Shown: in pieces, positions 24,522-35,345 of the stretch
Position numbering within the stretch: the stretch's first letter is position 1
How the letters are laid out: the number at the start of each line of letters is the position of its first letter
Translations under genes and position numbers: made by a program
Origin: Chondrosia reniformis
Taxonomy: Eukaryota; Porifera; Demospongiae; Chondrillida; Chondrillidae
Reading direction: 5' to 3'
Length of the DNA stretch: 64,000 nucleotides
Assembly: GCA_947172415.1 (NCBI GenBank)
Contig: OX359189.1
Span: 1,944,501-2,008,500, forward strand
The notes under the pieces: model-generated
Seen by the model: only the letters and a program-made list of their open reading frames with translations
What the model was told of the DNA's origin: nothing
Database searches by the model: none

Positions 24522-24837
24522 TATAAATAGTCCATTTTAACATGACCATTCAGGCCTGCCAGTTTGGAGACTCGGGTAAGGGAGTAAGTCCTAACTCGTT
24601 GGCTTGGCAGTGTCTAGGTTCCGTAGCTGCCCTGTATCGGTTGGTGCCATGGGGATGTGCTCACCAATTATCGATTTATCGATACAACGGAACCCGGGGA
24701 GGGATAAAGCCGGTTCTGTCACTCCGTGACTACCAAAGCCGAAACTACACGAGTTAGGCGTTACCAACGATCCTGGCCCCAGACGACCAGCGATGGAAGG
24801 ACGGCTCGCATTGTGGATGGTAACGTGAACTCCCTGC
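24522..24837 (+). other. TATA box plus GC-rich candidate RNA upstream of ribozyme 2
   Basis: TATAAATA lies at 24522-24529. It is followed from about 24550 by about 290 bp of sequence much richer in G and C than its flanks, ending exactly where the HDV-like ribozyme begins. A 71-codon open frame (24542-24757) shows no family resemblance. No sequence similarity to the 10.45 kb segment was found by eye, but the layout (TATA, GC-rich block, ribozyme, AT-rich tail) is the same. Confidence 0.4.
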
Positions 24838-24909
24838 GTCGAGCAAAATCCAAGTCACACCTCCTCGTGGTGCTCGACGGTAACAGCAGTCTCTGCTGGC
24901 TAACGTGAC
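24838..24909 (+). ncRNA. HDV-like self-cleaving ribozyme (copy 2, canonical)
   Basis: Every element of the HDV fold is present. P1 is GTCGAGC (24838-24844) with GCTCGAC (24872-24878), 7 bp starting with G. P2 is GTCAC (24854-24858) with GTGAC (24905-24909). P3/L3 is ACC, TCCTCGT, GGT (24859-24871). P1.1 GG (24879-24880) faces the CC of L3. P4 is CAGCAG (24884-24889) with CTGCTG (24893-24898) and a TCT loop. J4/2 is GCTAAC with the expected catalytic C at 24900. Such ribozymes are known at 5' ends of R2-, RTE- and related retrotransposons and in scattered loci. Cleavage would fall between 24837 and 24838. Confidence 0.85.
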
Positions 24910-24910
24910 T

Positions 24911-25080
24911 GGTCTTTTTTCTTTTTTTCTTATCGTCAGTATATCGCGATATTTGTTGTAACCCACTGAGAATAGACGTTTTTCTCTTTTTTCCTTATCG
25001 TTAGCATATCGCGATATTTGTTGTAGGGTCTGGGAACCCATGAGTATCCAAACACGATTGGGTCGTTTTTCTTCTTTTTT
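24911..25080 (+). repeat. Tandem T-rich repeat with TATCGCGATATTTGTTGTA core
   Basis: Two full units and part of a third, about 60 bp each: a T/C run, then TTATCGTCAGTATATCGCGA or TTATCGTTAGCATATCGCGA, then TATTTGTTGTA. It directly follows the ribozyme and may be part of the same element. No coding capacity. Confidence 0.85.
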
Positions 25081-25736
25081 CTCGTTGTGATATGTAAAAT
25101 TAATATTGAAGAGAATTCAAAAAAAAAACTTTTTACAGGATGTAAACTATTTTACTTCAAAACATTGGAAAATATCTTACAAAGTTACAGCGCCCTTACA
25201 GGTACCGAAAAATGTGTTCAAGTGCTGGTAATATTTCTGTGGTCCTATGAATATCATTATATTTCATGAATATGATTTAAAGGTAATGAATGTCATGTGT
25301 GTTGGTGTACATGTCTGATTCTTGTCTTTGTAAATCTTAACAATGCATGGGATTTAAACTATGACAGGAAAAGATGGTGAGGTGTGAAAAATCTCAGTTT
25401 ACCCCCAGCGGCTTACATGATCAAATGTTTAAGGTGCATGTAATCTATCAGTGTTTTATCAGCTGAAGAAGGTCTACAGACCAAAACTTCCAGCATGAAT
25501 TCGAAATAATCTTGATTGTTTCGCCCTGCTACGGAAAGCTCACTAATTCCTCTATCATAGTTACAAAGTAGCAATGAATCTCTGTTCTAACTTTTTTGTC
25601 ACTCCAAAATTTACCTATATCAGCTTTGCATACATGTATATAAACTTGCAATAAACTAAATTAATTTTGCCAAAAGTTAAATGTAAGCACACAAAACCAC
25701 TGTTAACAGGAATTAGCTGCTTATTCCTGCTATATA
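25081..25736. other. Interval with shared 38-bp word and hairpin box
   Basis: 25379-25416 is a 38-bp word (AAAAATCTCAGTTTACCCCC core) that matches 10445-10482 with one mismatch. A hairpin box CTGAAGAAGGTCTACAGACC lies at about 25465. No gene seen. Confidence 0.6.
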
Positions 25737-26891
25737 TCAGCAATAATCCCATCTGTAGGCCCAGCTGCTAGTCCAGCACCAACGGTAACTGTAGCCATGG
25801 AAACCACATGGTCCAACACAGCAATAATCCCAACACCCCCACCAACATCCGGTCAGATAGCACCACTTGTATGGATAGCCATGATATGCACATCTGGTTT
25901 TGCACCATCCAGGTCCAGCAGGGTGATAGTCACTATGATCACGTCTTTGTACTGCATGTGATTCAATCCTTTTGGCTTTCAGATATTTAAAAATATAGTG
26001 CAATTCTGTGTCGTTCATTCCCTTCTTAATGCAAGTGTGAACTCTCTTTATTAAAGCCTTCTTATGGGAATAGATGCAATCATCAGAAGTAGTTTTAAGG
26101 ATTAATCTCTGAGCACACTGCAAAAATCTTCCTGTATCATTTAAGTCTGTATCGCATTCATCCATGAGCTGCTTAACGAAATGTTTATAAATCCCATCAT
26201 GTTTATTAAAGAAACATTTTTCATCAATAGTGCTTTCCAGACAGCTATCAATGTTTTCCATGAAGGATGTTCCACAATCTTCTTTTTCTGATATCAGTTT
26301 CTCTTTGCACGATTCCCAGTGAGTGTATTTCTTTAGAGTTATACCATTTGCATGAAAGTGATTTCTGATCTCTTTTATATTAACATTTCCCTCAATTGCT
26401 TCATAGAAGACACCTTTGAAGTCAGTGACACTAAGCTTAGCAAAGGCATTAATATAATTCTGTAGGCACTGGTCTGTCACACATGCAGTCCTAGAATAGA
26501 TTATAGCTGCAGCAGGATTATTCCCATTATTGCTGTCTTGGAACTTTCCTAGTAGAATACTTATTTGAGATGGCTGCAATAGCTGTACTTCAATGGAGCC
26601 ATTTTGAGAAGAATTTGGGCTAGCTATCCGAAAGTTGTTATAGTTGAAATTTTCCAACAGTTTCTCACCTCCTGTTGGAAAATAGGTTAAACTCCAATTT
26701 TGCATCAAGTCTCGAGGGATCAGAACTATCACAGCTAATGGATCATCAACTGAACCATTGTTGCTATCTTGGTAGACTTTTTCAAAATTTTCAATTGTAT
26801 TTTGAACAAGAGTGTAAAATTGTGGACTTATAGCTGCAGCTTCCTTATGCCACAGGATAACTGATATCAGGAGGCTGACAACTGCTTTCAT
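25737..26891 (-). CDS. Secreted Cys/Trp-rich protein with paired HGYxYxWC...WDYC modules
   Basis: Single uninterrupted 384-codon frame. The first 20 residues (MKAVVSLLISVILWHKEAAA) look like a signal peptide. The middle has several N-glycosylation sequons (for example NGS, NWS, NSS, NDT) and about ten spaced cysteines typical of an extracellular domain. The last about 60 residues hold two copies of a module: CAYHGYPYKWC ... WWGCWDYC and CGFHGYSYRWC ... WAYRWDYC. A TATA-like CTATATAATAG sits about 60 nt upstream of the ATG on the minus strand. I do not recognise the full-length family. The module resembles short aromatic/Cys repeats of invertebrate secreted proteins, and a faint likeness to fibronectin type II or kringle WC...WDYC patterns is not enough for a name. 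No introns, unlike most neighbours. Confidence 0.75.
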   Translation of the reverse strand: MKAVVSLLISVILWHKEAAAISPQFYTLVQNTIENFEKVYQDSNNGSVDDPLAVIVLIPRDLMQNWSLTYFPTGGEKLLENFNYNNFRIASPNSSQNGSIEVQLLQPSQISILLGKFQDSNNGNNPAAAIIYSRTACVTDQCLQNYINAFAKLSVTDFKGVFYEAIEGNVNIKEIRNHFHANGITLKKYTHWESCKEKLISEKEDCGTSFMENIDSCLESTIDEKCFFNKHDGIYKHFVKQLMDECDTDLNDTGRFLQCAQRLILKTTSDDCIYSHKKALIKRVHTCIKKGMNDTELHYIFKYLKAKRIESHAVQRRDHSDYHPAGPGWCKTRCAYHGYPYKWCYLTGCWWGCWDYCCVGPCGFHGYSYRWCWTSSWAYRWDYC

Positions 26892-27140
26892 ACTCCAAGT
26901 TCCTCAAAGGACCTTAGGTAATTGCTTTAAAAATCAGTTCTCAGTTGCTATTATATAGTTTTTGACTGTTATTTAGGTATACACCTAGCTAGTCTAATAA
27001 GTTTGACACCAGCTCTATTTATAGTATTCTATAGATAAACACAGCTTGTTTGGCTTTGTGGTTCAATCAAAGACTTTTAAATTTATTCTATTAGGAAAAA
27101 CATGGCCGCCCTATGACAATGTATATATATGCATCAATAA
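26892..27140. other. Upstream region of the secreted-protein gene
   Basis: Contains the TATA-like box (26947-26958, minus strand). Otherwise AT-rich, nothing else recognised. Confidence 0.45.
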
Positions 27141-27268
27141 TTCAACACGATTCGATTTTCGGCTATTTGCAGTCGTTTATGTACGACGTTCTCTACGAAA
27201 GGTAAACCGGGTGTACGCAATGCATGATTACGTTCTAATTGTATAACCGAAAATCGAATCGTTGTTCA
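27141..27268. repeat. Small foldback element
   Basis: Arms of about 26 bp: left AACACGATTCGATTTTCGGC, right its near-complement ending GAAAATCGAATCGTTGTTCA. Total 128 bp, no coding capacity. Confidence 0.75.
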
Positions 27269-27329
27269 TTTAATAGGTGCATGTTAATTGATAACACATT
27301 GAATAGATAGTACTACCGTACTCTCTAAC

Positions 27330-28830
27330 TTTTGTTGTGTTCAATATGGTAATTGAAAGCTAATGAATACCTGGAATTTGTATTTCTGTTAACCTTTTGT
27401 GTTGCTGATACTCAACCATGTAAACATTTAAATGTTATGTCAACAAAGTTAAGAGAATATCGAACAGGTTTAATGCTCCTGTCACTTGTTTGTTCAATTA
27501 CCCAATAAAAGTGCTGTATACATGGGTATATAGAGATTACCCAAGTATATATACTGTACATACTGCATGTGCATTATACCTTGCTAAATATGCCCCACTT
27601 ATTATATGTAGTCACTAAGTAGAAATGGCTCAAAAAAACATGGCGGCTGTATTCAATGTATTACGGATTAACACTTTTATATATCCTGACAAGAACTGTA
27701 TAGAAATCTTATATATCATGTGAATATGTTGCTATAGTACTAATTAATATATGTATACACTGTAAGTCTCACTCTGGTTGGTCATTAGTTAATTAATTAT
27801 AATGGAGGAGACTTGGTAACTGATAAAGGACCCTTGAACCGATTGACCAGAAACCACAGCATGTGACTGTTTATATTATAATAATTAGTTTACTTGCAGA
27901 AATTCTATTTAGTCTAATGGGAGCACATAAAAGCTTGCTAAATCAATCATGCAAGGGAGCTATATTTCTTAATTCCATGCACAAAGAGCTCTTCTAGATC
28001 TTTTTTAAGGTATTTCAGTTAAATTTAATAACCAAAGCAGATTTAATGTACATCCCTTGCAGTTGAGGGGGGGTTACGTAAGGTCATAAAGTTTGACTGC
28101 ATTCAGACACAAGCATGGATATTGGTATATTTAATTTGTAGCTTGCACACAAGGGATTTTATACATTAAAGTATATTGTATAGGTCACTCCAGTACATCT
28201 GCACATTAAATACTTTGCTAAGTGCACCCCACTTTCTCAGTAGTGTATCTTGATAAAGACATCTTTCAATATGTTGCTATAGCATTCTAACTATATATCT
28301 GCAAGTCTCATTAATTTTGGTTGGCCATTCAACCAAGTAATGTAGGTGATATATACTATGTATTATATATTCTTATTTTAGTGTATATATATGGTCTAAA
28401 ATGTGTAAAAAGGGAGGACATGCATATGGTAACTCAATTAAAAAAGAAACCTTGAACCATATATTGACCAGAAACCATGTACCCAAATGTGCCTGTTTGT
28501 CTTACACTTCAAATTAGTTTGGTTGCAGAAATTTATATAGTATATATAAATTATAACTTGTGGGATTTTGTTGTGTTCAAAATGATAATTGAAATGGTTG
28601 CACTGCTAATGGAAGATCTGGGGAATTGAATTTCTGTTAACATTTTGTGTTACTGATACTCAACCAGTTTAATATATATAAAAACCATTTAAACAAAGTT
28701 TGGAAAATATTGAACAGGTTTAATGTTCTGTCACTTGTTTTCAGAGATGTCAATCTTTGACTTGCATACCACTCAGTAACAGTGGGACCTAAAATGGGAA
28801 AGTACAACGTAACATAATAAGACCCTTGAC
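27330..28830. repeat. Segmental duplication, part A (copy 1)
   Basis: Homologous to 32236-33066. Shared words include AACTGTATAGAAATCTTAT, GTCTCACTCTGGTTGGTCAT, CACCCCACTTTCTCAGTAGT and ACAGGTTTAATG. Copy 1 is itself internally repetitive: the TTCTGTTAACMTTTTGTGTT word occurs at 27385 and again at 28635. No gene seen inside. Confidence 0.8.
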
Positions 28831-28962
28831 CATGACAACCCTTATTCAGGACTGTGTCACATGACAACTCTTATTCAGGAGTGTGTCACATGACAACTCT
28901 TATTCAGGAGTGTGTCACATGACAACTCTTATTGAGGATTGTGTCACATAACAATTACCTTT
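28826..28962. repeat. 29-bp minisatellite, GTGTCACATGACAACTCTTA type
   Basis: About five units of ATGACAACTCTTATTCAGGA plus GTGTGTCAC. Related units occur three times at 33412-33495 and twice at 20453-20510 in SMC6 intron 10. The core GTCACCATGGCAAC seen there resembles an RFX X-box. Confidence 0.9.
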
Positions 28963-28968
28963 ATCAGA

Positions 28969-29769
28969 GAGTACGGTAGTACTCTCTAAGTAGGGATGGC
29001 CCGGAAAAAAAATGGCTGCCGTATTCAATGTATTACGGGTTAACACCTTATAAGTAGGCAGCGAATGCGTTTTTACCTCTTTTAAACTCATAATGTGTCT
29101 TTTTGTACGATTTCAATTAAGGGAAGCTGTTTTCAAGAGCGCATAAAGGCTCCAAGTTTGTAAAACGGTTTCAGGCCTACTTCCGGTTTTCCTCATTTTC
29201 TTCTTATTCTTCCTTTTATTTCACGCTAGTGCATAAACGCACTTGTAAATAAATACATTTTAGGGGCATATCGTCTAAAAGTTTTAGCAACTAGGGAATA
29301 GGCACCTTTCTGTCTTCAAACGATTTGTGCAAAGACGGTTTTCTGTGGCGCGTAAGCAAATTGGAACCTTTTTGTCGCCATTTTCTAATTAGGAGTTCTT
29401 GGTCATCTCCTGATTGCCTTCGACTACGACGTTATATTTCGATTTTTCGCCAAAAAAATTACAAAACTAATTTTAATAAGTATATAACATTTCAAAAAAA
29501 GAAGGAATACAAGTAAATAAAAACATTTAAAAAATGAACTATACACATCACTTCTATGTTTGGGCGCATCATGGATATACTAGAAGTAGGGATCGATGCG
29601 CCCAAACATAGAAGTGATATGTATAGTTAAGTTTCAGTATGCCACTTCTGCAATGTTAGCCTTACCATATGATCACTTTCTTGTTTCATTACTTTTTCTA
29701 GATGTGATAGGTACTGTTGCAGGGACTGCCATCCCTACTTCTCATTTCATTTTTTAAATGTTTTTATTT
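28969..29769. mobile_element. Composite mobile insertion, about 800 bp, absent from the paralogous site
   Basis: In the duplicated copy at about 33496 the flanks (ACTACCTTTAT and TATAATTA) are joined directly; here about 800 bp intervenes. The left part starts GAGTACGGTAGTACTCTCTA (family also at 15610, 27307 and 180-665). The right part is bounded by inverted arms AAGTAAATAAAAACATTT (29513) and AAATGTTTTTATTTACTT (about 29752-29769) and contains the foldback at 29537-29628. TTAT may be the target duplication. No open frame or transposase. Confidence 0.7.
29537..29628. repeat. Foldback hairpin inside the composite insertion
   Basis: Arms of about 34 bp: AACTATACACATCACTTCTA then TGTTTGGGCGCATC on the left, nearly exact reverse complement on the right, loop about 24 bp. 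Confidence 0.85.
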
Positions 29770-29773
29770 ACTT

Positions 29774-31500
29774 GTTATAATTAGGGATAATCACTGGAAT
29801 ATAATCAGCAAAGGGATCCCGGACCAAGGTCTCATCTTAGCTGAGGGGACCATAGTATATCAAAGCTGTTACACAGGTACTATACAATTAACCCCCATTT
29901 TTACCTTCATCCTCATTGCAGTGAGCTTCATGAGACAGAAAGCTCCTCACAAAAAGAGTCTCTGACTAGTTTCTCAGTTCTAAAAGGAAATCAAAGGACA
30001 CAATGACATGTACGTAGCTTGCACACTTCAATGTGACATGTACGTAGCTTGCACACTTCAATGTGAAGATTCTTTCGCTGGCACTTACGGAAGCAATCAA
30101 AGGAGAATTAGGTTTAAAGCTGCAGCAGACATCTAAATGATGCAGAGATGATACAGTTATGAACTACAAGCAAATATGCAAAAAAATAAACATTACATCC
30201 AACCTAATAAGTAAATGACATTTGGTTTTCAAAAGTTTGTATATACTGACAGAAGGAAACGTTAGTGACTGAAAAATACCCATTAGCAGTCATAGTATAC
30301 TTTCTCTCAGACCCTTTGTACTTAAGTAATCACATTTTACAAAATATAACTACAAAGCAGCTACTGGATGTGAATTGCCAAGTAACAAGTAGCATACCTG
30401 CGTATGGTTCACAAAGCCACAACTTAAGGGACACGTCAGAACTGTTCAGTATTATACAACAACACTAATAATGTAGCACATCTTTGCTGTCTCAGCATTA
30501 TAACCTGTGCTGCCTAATAATACATTGCATAAGCATAGCCAACAATTTAACCACAACTTTGATATCCCTGGTCTGGTCTGAGATACCACTGTAAGCAAAA
30601 TGGACCAGACAAGAGACATTCATTGAGTATTCTCAGTATAGTTACATGTTTCAGATATAATAGGTCAGTTTAGACAATAGAGACATCCTTTAAGTAGCAT
30701 TTAACTGGACAGACATTTCCTCAACTTTTATTAAACTTGTCGGACATTCATAACCATTCAAGTGAACTTCCAACCAAAATGGGTAACAGTGAATATATAT
30801 ACTACATAATTTAATCAAATGACCCTACAATTATCACCTCACTTACCATTCTGTTCCAGCTTATAATTACATATCTGACACTTTGATGATAATAATAATC
30901 TTTCTATCATGTACACTTCTTCTCTATAACATGTGCTATAGTAGTACACACAAACACAAACAAGTATATACACACAAGTACACATGAACACAAACAAGCA
31001 TAAACGAACACAAACACACACGAACACAAACAAACACACACGAACACAAACAAACACACATGTATACAAACAAGCACACATGAACAAATTAGCCTTCTGT
31101 AAATGCAAATTTCATACACTCCAATTGAACCCAGTGGTTATTGGCTATCTAAGTGAACAAATATCTGAAGAACAAGGACAATTTTGGTCTTCAGTAATGA
31201 AATGACAATTTCGGTCTTCGGTCTCTGGAAGAACAGAGAAACTGCAGTCATGGAAACCACTCTTTAGACTATATCCCTGATGAATCATCAGATCCAACTA
31301 CATGCACAAGTAGGGCAATAACAGATTTAATACAATCATTGCTGCTCTACTGCTGTATGTGAGGTCCAAGGGGTAAGTCCCTTAATATTAGTTGCTTCTC
31401 TATTTTAATAATTTAGTTATTGATGTTATGCGTCTTGAGGAGAACTTAGCATTAGATTGCTCTACCATTCTGTATCTGCTAATCTGGCTTTGGCTGACTA
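29774..31500. repeat. Segmental duplication, part B (copy 1)
   Basis: Near-identical to 33498-35345 over most of its length, starting GATAATCACTGGAATATAAT. Includes a CACACA/ACACAAACAAG simple repeat (about 30940-31090) that is longer in copy 2. A tandem duplication of GACATGTACGTAGCTTGCAC (30007 and 30043) is present only in copy 1. The open frames inside (such as 30265-30468) are shared, but I see no gene family in them. Confidence 0.9.
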
Positions 31501-31559
31501 TATGATGACCAACAACAACTTCACACACATCGCTACACTCCTGATCAACTGAGCCTTAC

Positions 31560-32168
31560 TGGGTGAGATAAAAATGCTCTTCATTACAAGCTTTTAATGC
31601 CTTGTTCATGCCCTGCTTGCTCTTGAAGTAGACCACACCATAATTTAGTGACTTTCTACGTCCATCAACTGCAACTGTAGCTTTTTCAATCGGACCAAAT
31701 TGGGCAAATGCTTCTTCTAAGAGTTCATCTGTGACAGAATCAGGCAAGTTGGTCACTTCAATTGCGTCATCACTCTCAGGATACCGAACAAGGATCCTCT
31801 TCCCATCAATCTCCTTTCCATCCAAATCCCTTATAGCTTTATCTGCCAAGTGCCTGTATGCCTGTTGAATAGGACAATAATTGTGTGTCAGATATTAGTG
31901 ATATGGAAACCACAACTATTAATATAAACAATAACTAAACTGGGCCTTACCAGTCTAATAAACCCGAATACCCTTTCAGAATTCACGTGAGGATCCATCA
32001 CTTCTCCAAAAGGCTCAAAGAGCTTCTTAAACTGGTCTAACTTCATTCCTTGGGCATTTGCTATAAACAACTTAGCTCAGTGTGAGAACTTTGGTACTCC
32101 AGCAAGTGCACTATCAGTGTCTTCATTGCTTGGTTGCTTAGCTGAAGCACTGTGTGAAGGTGACAGGC
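31560..32168 (-). pseudogene. Broken partial copy of the DBHS gene (exon 3 and part of exon 2)
   Basis: 31560-31861 copies the RRM2 exon at 41357-41658 at the same length and nearly the same sequence, including both splice sites. 31951-32168 copies the 3' half of exon 2 (RRM1). The exon 2 part has an in-frame stop just before AKLFIAN and a Gly-to-Val change in the RNP1 core (SERVFGFI against SERGFGFI). Homology stops at GGTGACAGGCTT with no 5' exons or promoter. The near-identity of exon 3 indicates a recent event. The copy lies downstream of duplication parts A and B, just as the intact gene lies beyond A' and B'. Confidence 0.9.
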
Positions 32169-32235
32169 TTATTAGATGTTAAATAATTGATTATTATATT
32201 GAATAGGGTTCCCTTCTTAGAATCCTTGAATCCTG

Positions 32236-33066
32236 AATGAGAACTGTATAGAAATCTTATAAATATCATGTGAATATGTTGCTATAGTACTAATTAATAT
32301 ACGTATACTCTGTAAGTCTCACTCTGGTTGGTCATTAGTTAAGCAAGTTAACTAATTGTAATGGAGGATTGGTAACTCGATAAGGGAATCTTGAACCTAT
32401 TGACCAGAAACCACATACATGAATGTGATCATAACTGTGTTTAATTTTATAATAATTAGTTTGTTTGCAGAAAATTACATTCTATTTAGTCTAATGGAGC
32501 ACATAAAAGTGCCAACTCAATCAAGCAAGGGAGCTACGTATATTTCTTTCTTAATTCCATGCACAAAGAGCTCATCTTTTTAAGTTAAACTTAGTAACCA
32601 TAGCAGATTTGATGTACATCCCTTGCAATTGAGGGGGGAGGGTTACGTATTAAGGTCATAAAGTGTTTGACTCAGACATGGCTATGTATACGGGTTTATA
32701 TAATTATATAGCTGCAAACAAGGGATTTTATACATTGTGCATGCATACGTTACACTATGGCTTCAAAGTACATTGTATAGGTCCCTCCAGTACATCTACA
32801 CATTAAATACTTTGCTAAGTGCACCCCACTTTCTCAGTAGTGTAATTTCTGTTAACATTTTGTGTTACTGATACTCAATCATTTTAATATATAAAAAAAA
32901 AAACATTTAAAGGTTATGTTTCACCAAAGTCACCAAAGAAGAGCGAACAGGTTTAATGCCCTGTCACTTGTTTCCAGAGATGTTAATCCTTTTTGACTTG
33001 CATGCCACTCAGTAACAGTGGGACCTAAAATTGGGAAGTACAACGTAACATAATAAGACCCTTAGA
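32236..33066. repeat. Segmental duplication, part A (copy 2)
   Basis: Begins near GAACTGTATAGAAATCTTAT and follows the order of 27690-28800 with internal deletions. No gene seen. Confidence 0.8.
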
Positions 33067-33069
33067 CTT

Positions 33070-33245
33070 ATGTAGAGAGCCAAGGATTTTACAAAATATT
33101 AGGATTAAGAAAAAAGACAAAGACTCCCAGGGTCACTGATGAAATTGAATTCCCAGAAACAGCTGTCTGTCCCAGTGGAGAAGAAAAAGCAGAAAAATCT
33201 TGTATTCTCATCCAAAGCTTTCACTGGGTTTAGTTCCCTATAGGT
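33070..33245. repeat. SINE-like repeat copy, inverted
   Basis: The reverse complement of the 5325 family: CCCAGGGTCACTGATGAAAT, CAGAAACAGCTGTCTG, AGTGGAGAAGAAAAAG, CCAAAGCTTTCACTGGGTTT and AGTTCCCTATAGG occur in the inverted order. Confidence 0.65.
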
Positions 33246-33411
33246 CTTTTTTATATACAGAGTAGAGTAGGCATAGCATGTTAGGAAAATGGTGTAATAG
33301 ATTTTTCATGTCTGATAGCTCAATATTATAACCACAGGCCCTCCCCCCCTCAGTTATTATGTAAAATTGTAAGAAAATGTCTGCTGTATGCCTGTGCCAA
33401 TTACCTGAGGA

Positions 33412-33497
33412 CTGTGTCATCATGACAACCCTTATTCAGGACTGTGTCACCATGACAACTCTTATTGAGGATTGTGTCACCATGACAACTACCTTTA
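33412..33497. repeat. Three-unit GTGTCACCATGACAAC minisatellite
   Basis: Three units of the 28826 family. This is the paralogous array and keeps the CACCATGACAACC form. Confidence 0.85.
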
Positions 33498-35345
33498 TTA
33501 TAATTATGGATAATCACTGGAATATAATCAGCAAAGGGATCCCGGACCAAGGTCTCATCTTAGCTGAGGGACCATAGTATATCATAGCCTTTGCACAGGT
33601 ACTACACAATTAACCCCCATTTTTACCTCCATCCTCATTGTGATGAGCTTCATGAGACAGAAAGCTCCTCACAAAAATAGGTCTTTCTGACTAGTTTCTC
33701 AGTTCTAAAAGGAAATCAAAGGACACAATGACATGTACGTAGCTTGCACACTTCAATGTGTAGATTCTTTCGCTGGCACTTACGGAAGCAATCACAGGAG
33801 AATGAGGTTTAAAGCTGCAGCAGACATCTAAATGATGCAAAGATGACACAGTTATGAACTACAAGCAAATATGCAAAAAATAAACATTACATCCAACTTA
33901 ATAGTAAATGACATTTGGTTTTCAAAAGTTTGTACTGACAGAAGGAAACGTTAGTGACTGAAACATACCCATTAGCAGTCATAGTATACTTTCTCTCAGA
34001 CCCTTTGTACTTAAGTAATCACATTTTACAAATTATAACTACAAAGCAGCTACTGGATGTGAATTGCCAAGTAACAAGTAGCATACCTGTGTATGGTTCA
34101 CAAAGCCACAACTTAAGGGACACGTCAGACTGTTCAGTATTATACAACAACACTAATAATGTAGCACATCTTTGCTGTCTCAGCAATATAACCTGTGCTG
34201 CCTAATAATACATTACATAGCCAACAATTTAACCACAACTTTGATATCCCTGGTCTGGTCTGAGATACCACTGTAAGCAAAATGGACCAGACAAGAGACA
34301 AGAGACATTCATTGAGTATTCTCAGTATAGTTACATGTTTCAGATATAATAGGTCAGTTTAGACAATAGAGACATCCTTTAAGTAGCATTTAACTGGACA
34401 GACATTTCCTCAACTTTTATTAAACTTGTCGGACATTCATAACCATTCAAGTGAACTTATAACCAAAATGGGTAACAGTGAATATATATACTATATAATT
34501 TAATCAAATGACCCTACAATTATCACCTCACTTACCGTTCTGTTCCAGCTTACATATCTGACACTTTGATGATAATAATATCTTTCTATCATGTACACTT
34601 CTCCTCTATAACATGTGCTATAGTAGTACACACAAACACAAACAAGCACACACAAACACAAAAAAGCACACATGAACACAAACTAGCACACATGAACACA
34701 AACAAGCACACATGAACACAAACTAGCACACATGAACACAAACATGCACACATGAACACAAACAAACACACATGAACACAAACTAGCACACATGAACACA
34801 AACTAGCACACATGAACACAAACAAGTACACACAAACACAAACATGCACACATGAACACAAACAAGCACACATGTATACAAACATGCACACATCAACACA
34901 AACAAGCACACATGAACAAATTAGCCTTCTGTAAATGCAAATTTCATGCACTCCAATTGAACTCAGTGGTTATTACCTATCTAAGTGAACAAATATTGGG
35001 AGAACAAAAAGACAATATTGGTCTTCAGTAATGAAATGACAATTTCGGTCTTCGGTCTCTGGAAGAACAGAGAAACTGCAGTCATGGAAACCACTCTTTA
35101 GACTACGTATATCCCTGATGAATCATCAGACCCAACTACACAAGTAGGGCAATAACAGATTTAATACAATCATTGCTGCTCTACTGATGTATGTGAGGTC
35201 CAAGGGTAAGTTCCTTAATATTAGTTGCTTCTCCACTTTAATAATAGTTATTGATGTTATGCGGTTGTGTGTCTTGAGGAGAGCTAAAATAAATCAGTTA
35301 TTAGACTGCTCTACCACTGTGTATCTGCTAATCTGGCTTTGGTTG
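33498..35345. repeat. Segmental duplication, part B (copy 2)
   Basis: Paralogue of 29774-31500. The CACACATGAACACAAACAAG-type repeat spans about 34625-34920 here, against about 150 bp in copy 1. Past 35345 the copies diverge. Confidence 0.9.

Noticed and set aside
24542-24757. 71-codon open frame upstream of ribozyme 2
   Set aside because: No family resemblance or conserved motif; the GC-rich composition explains the open frame.
30265-34205. Shared open frame in duplication part B (about 67-83 codons)
   Set aside because: Identical in both copies simply because the duplication is recent; no domain, no splice context.
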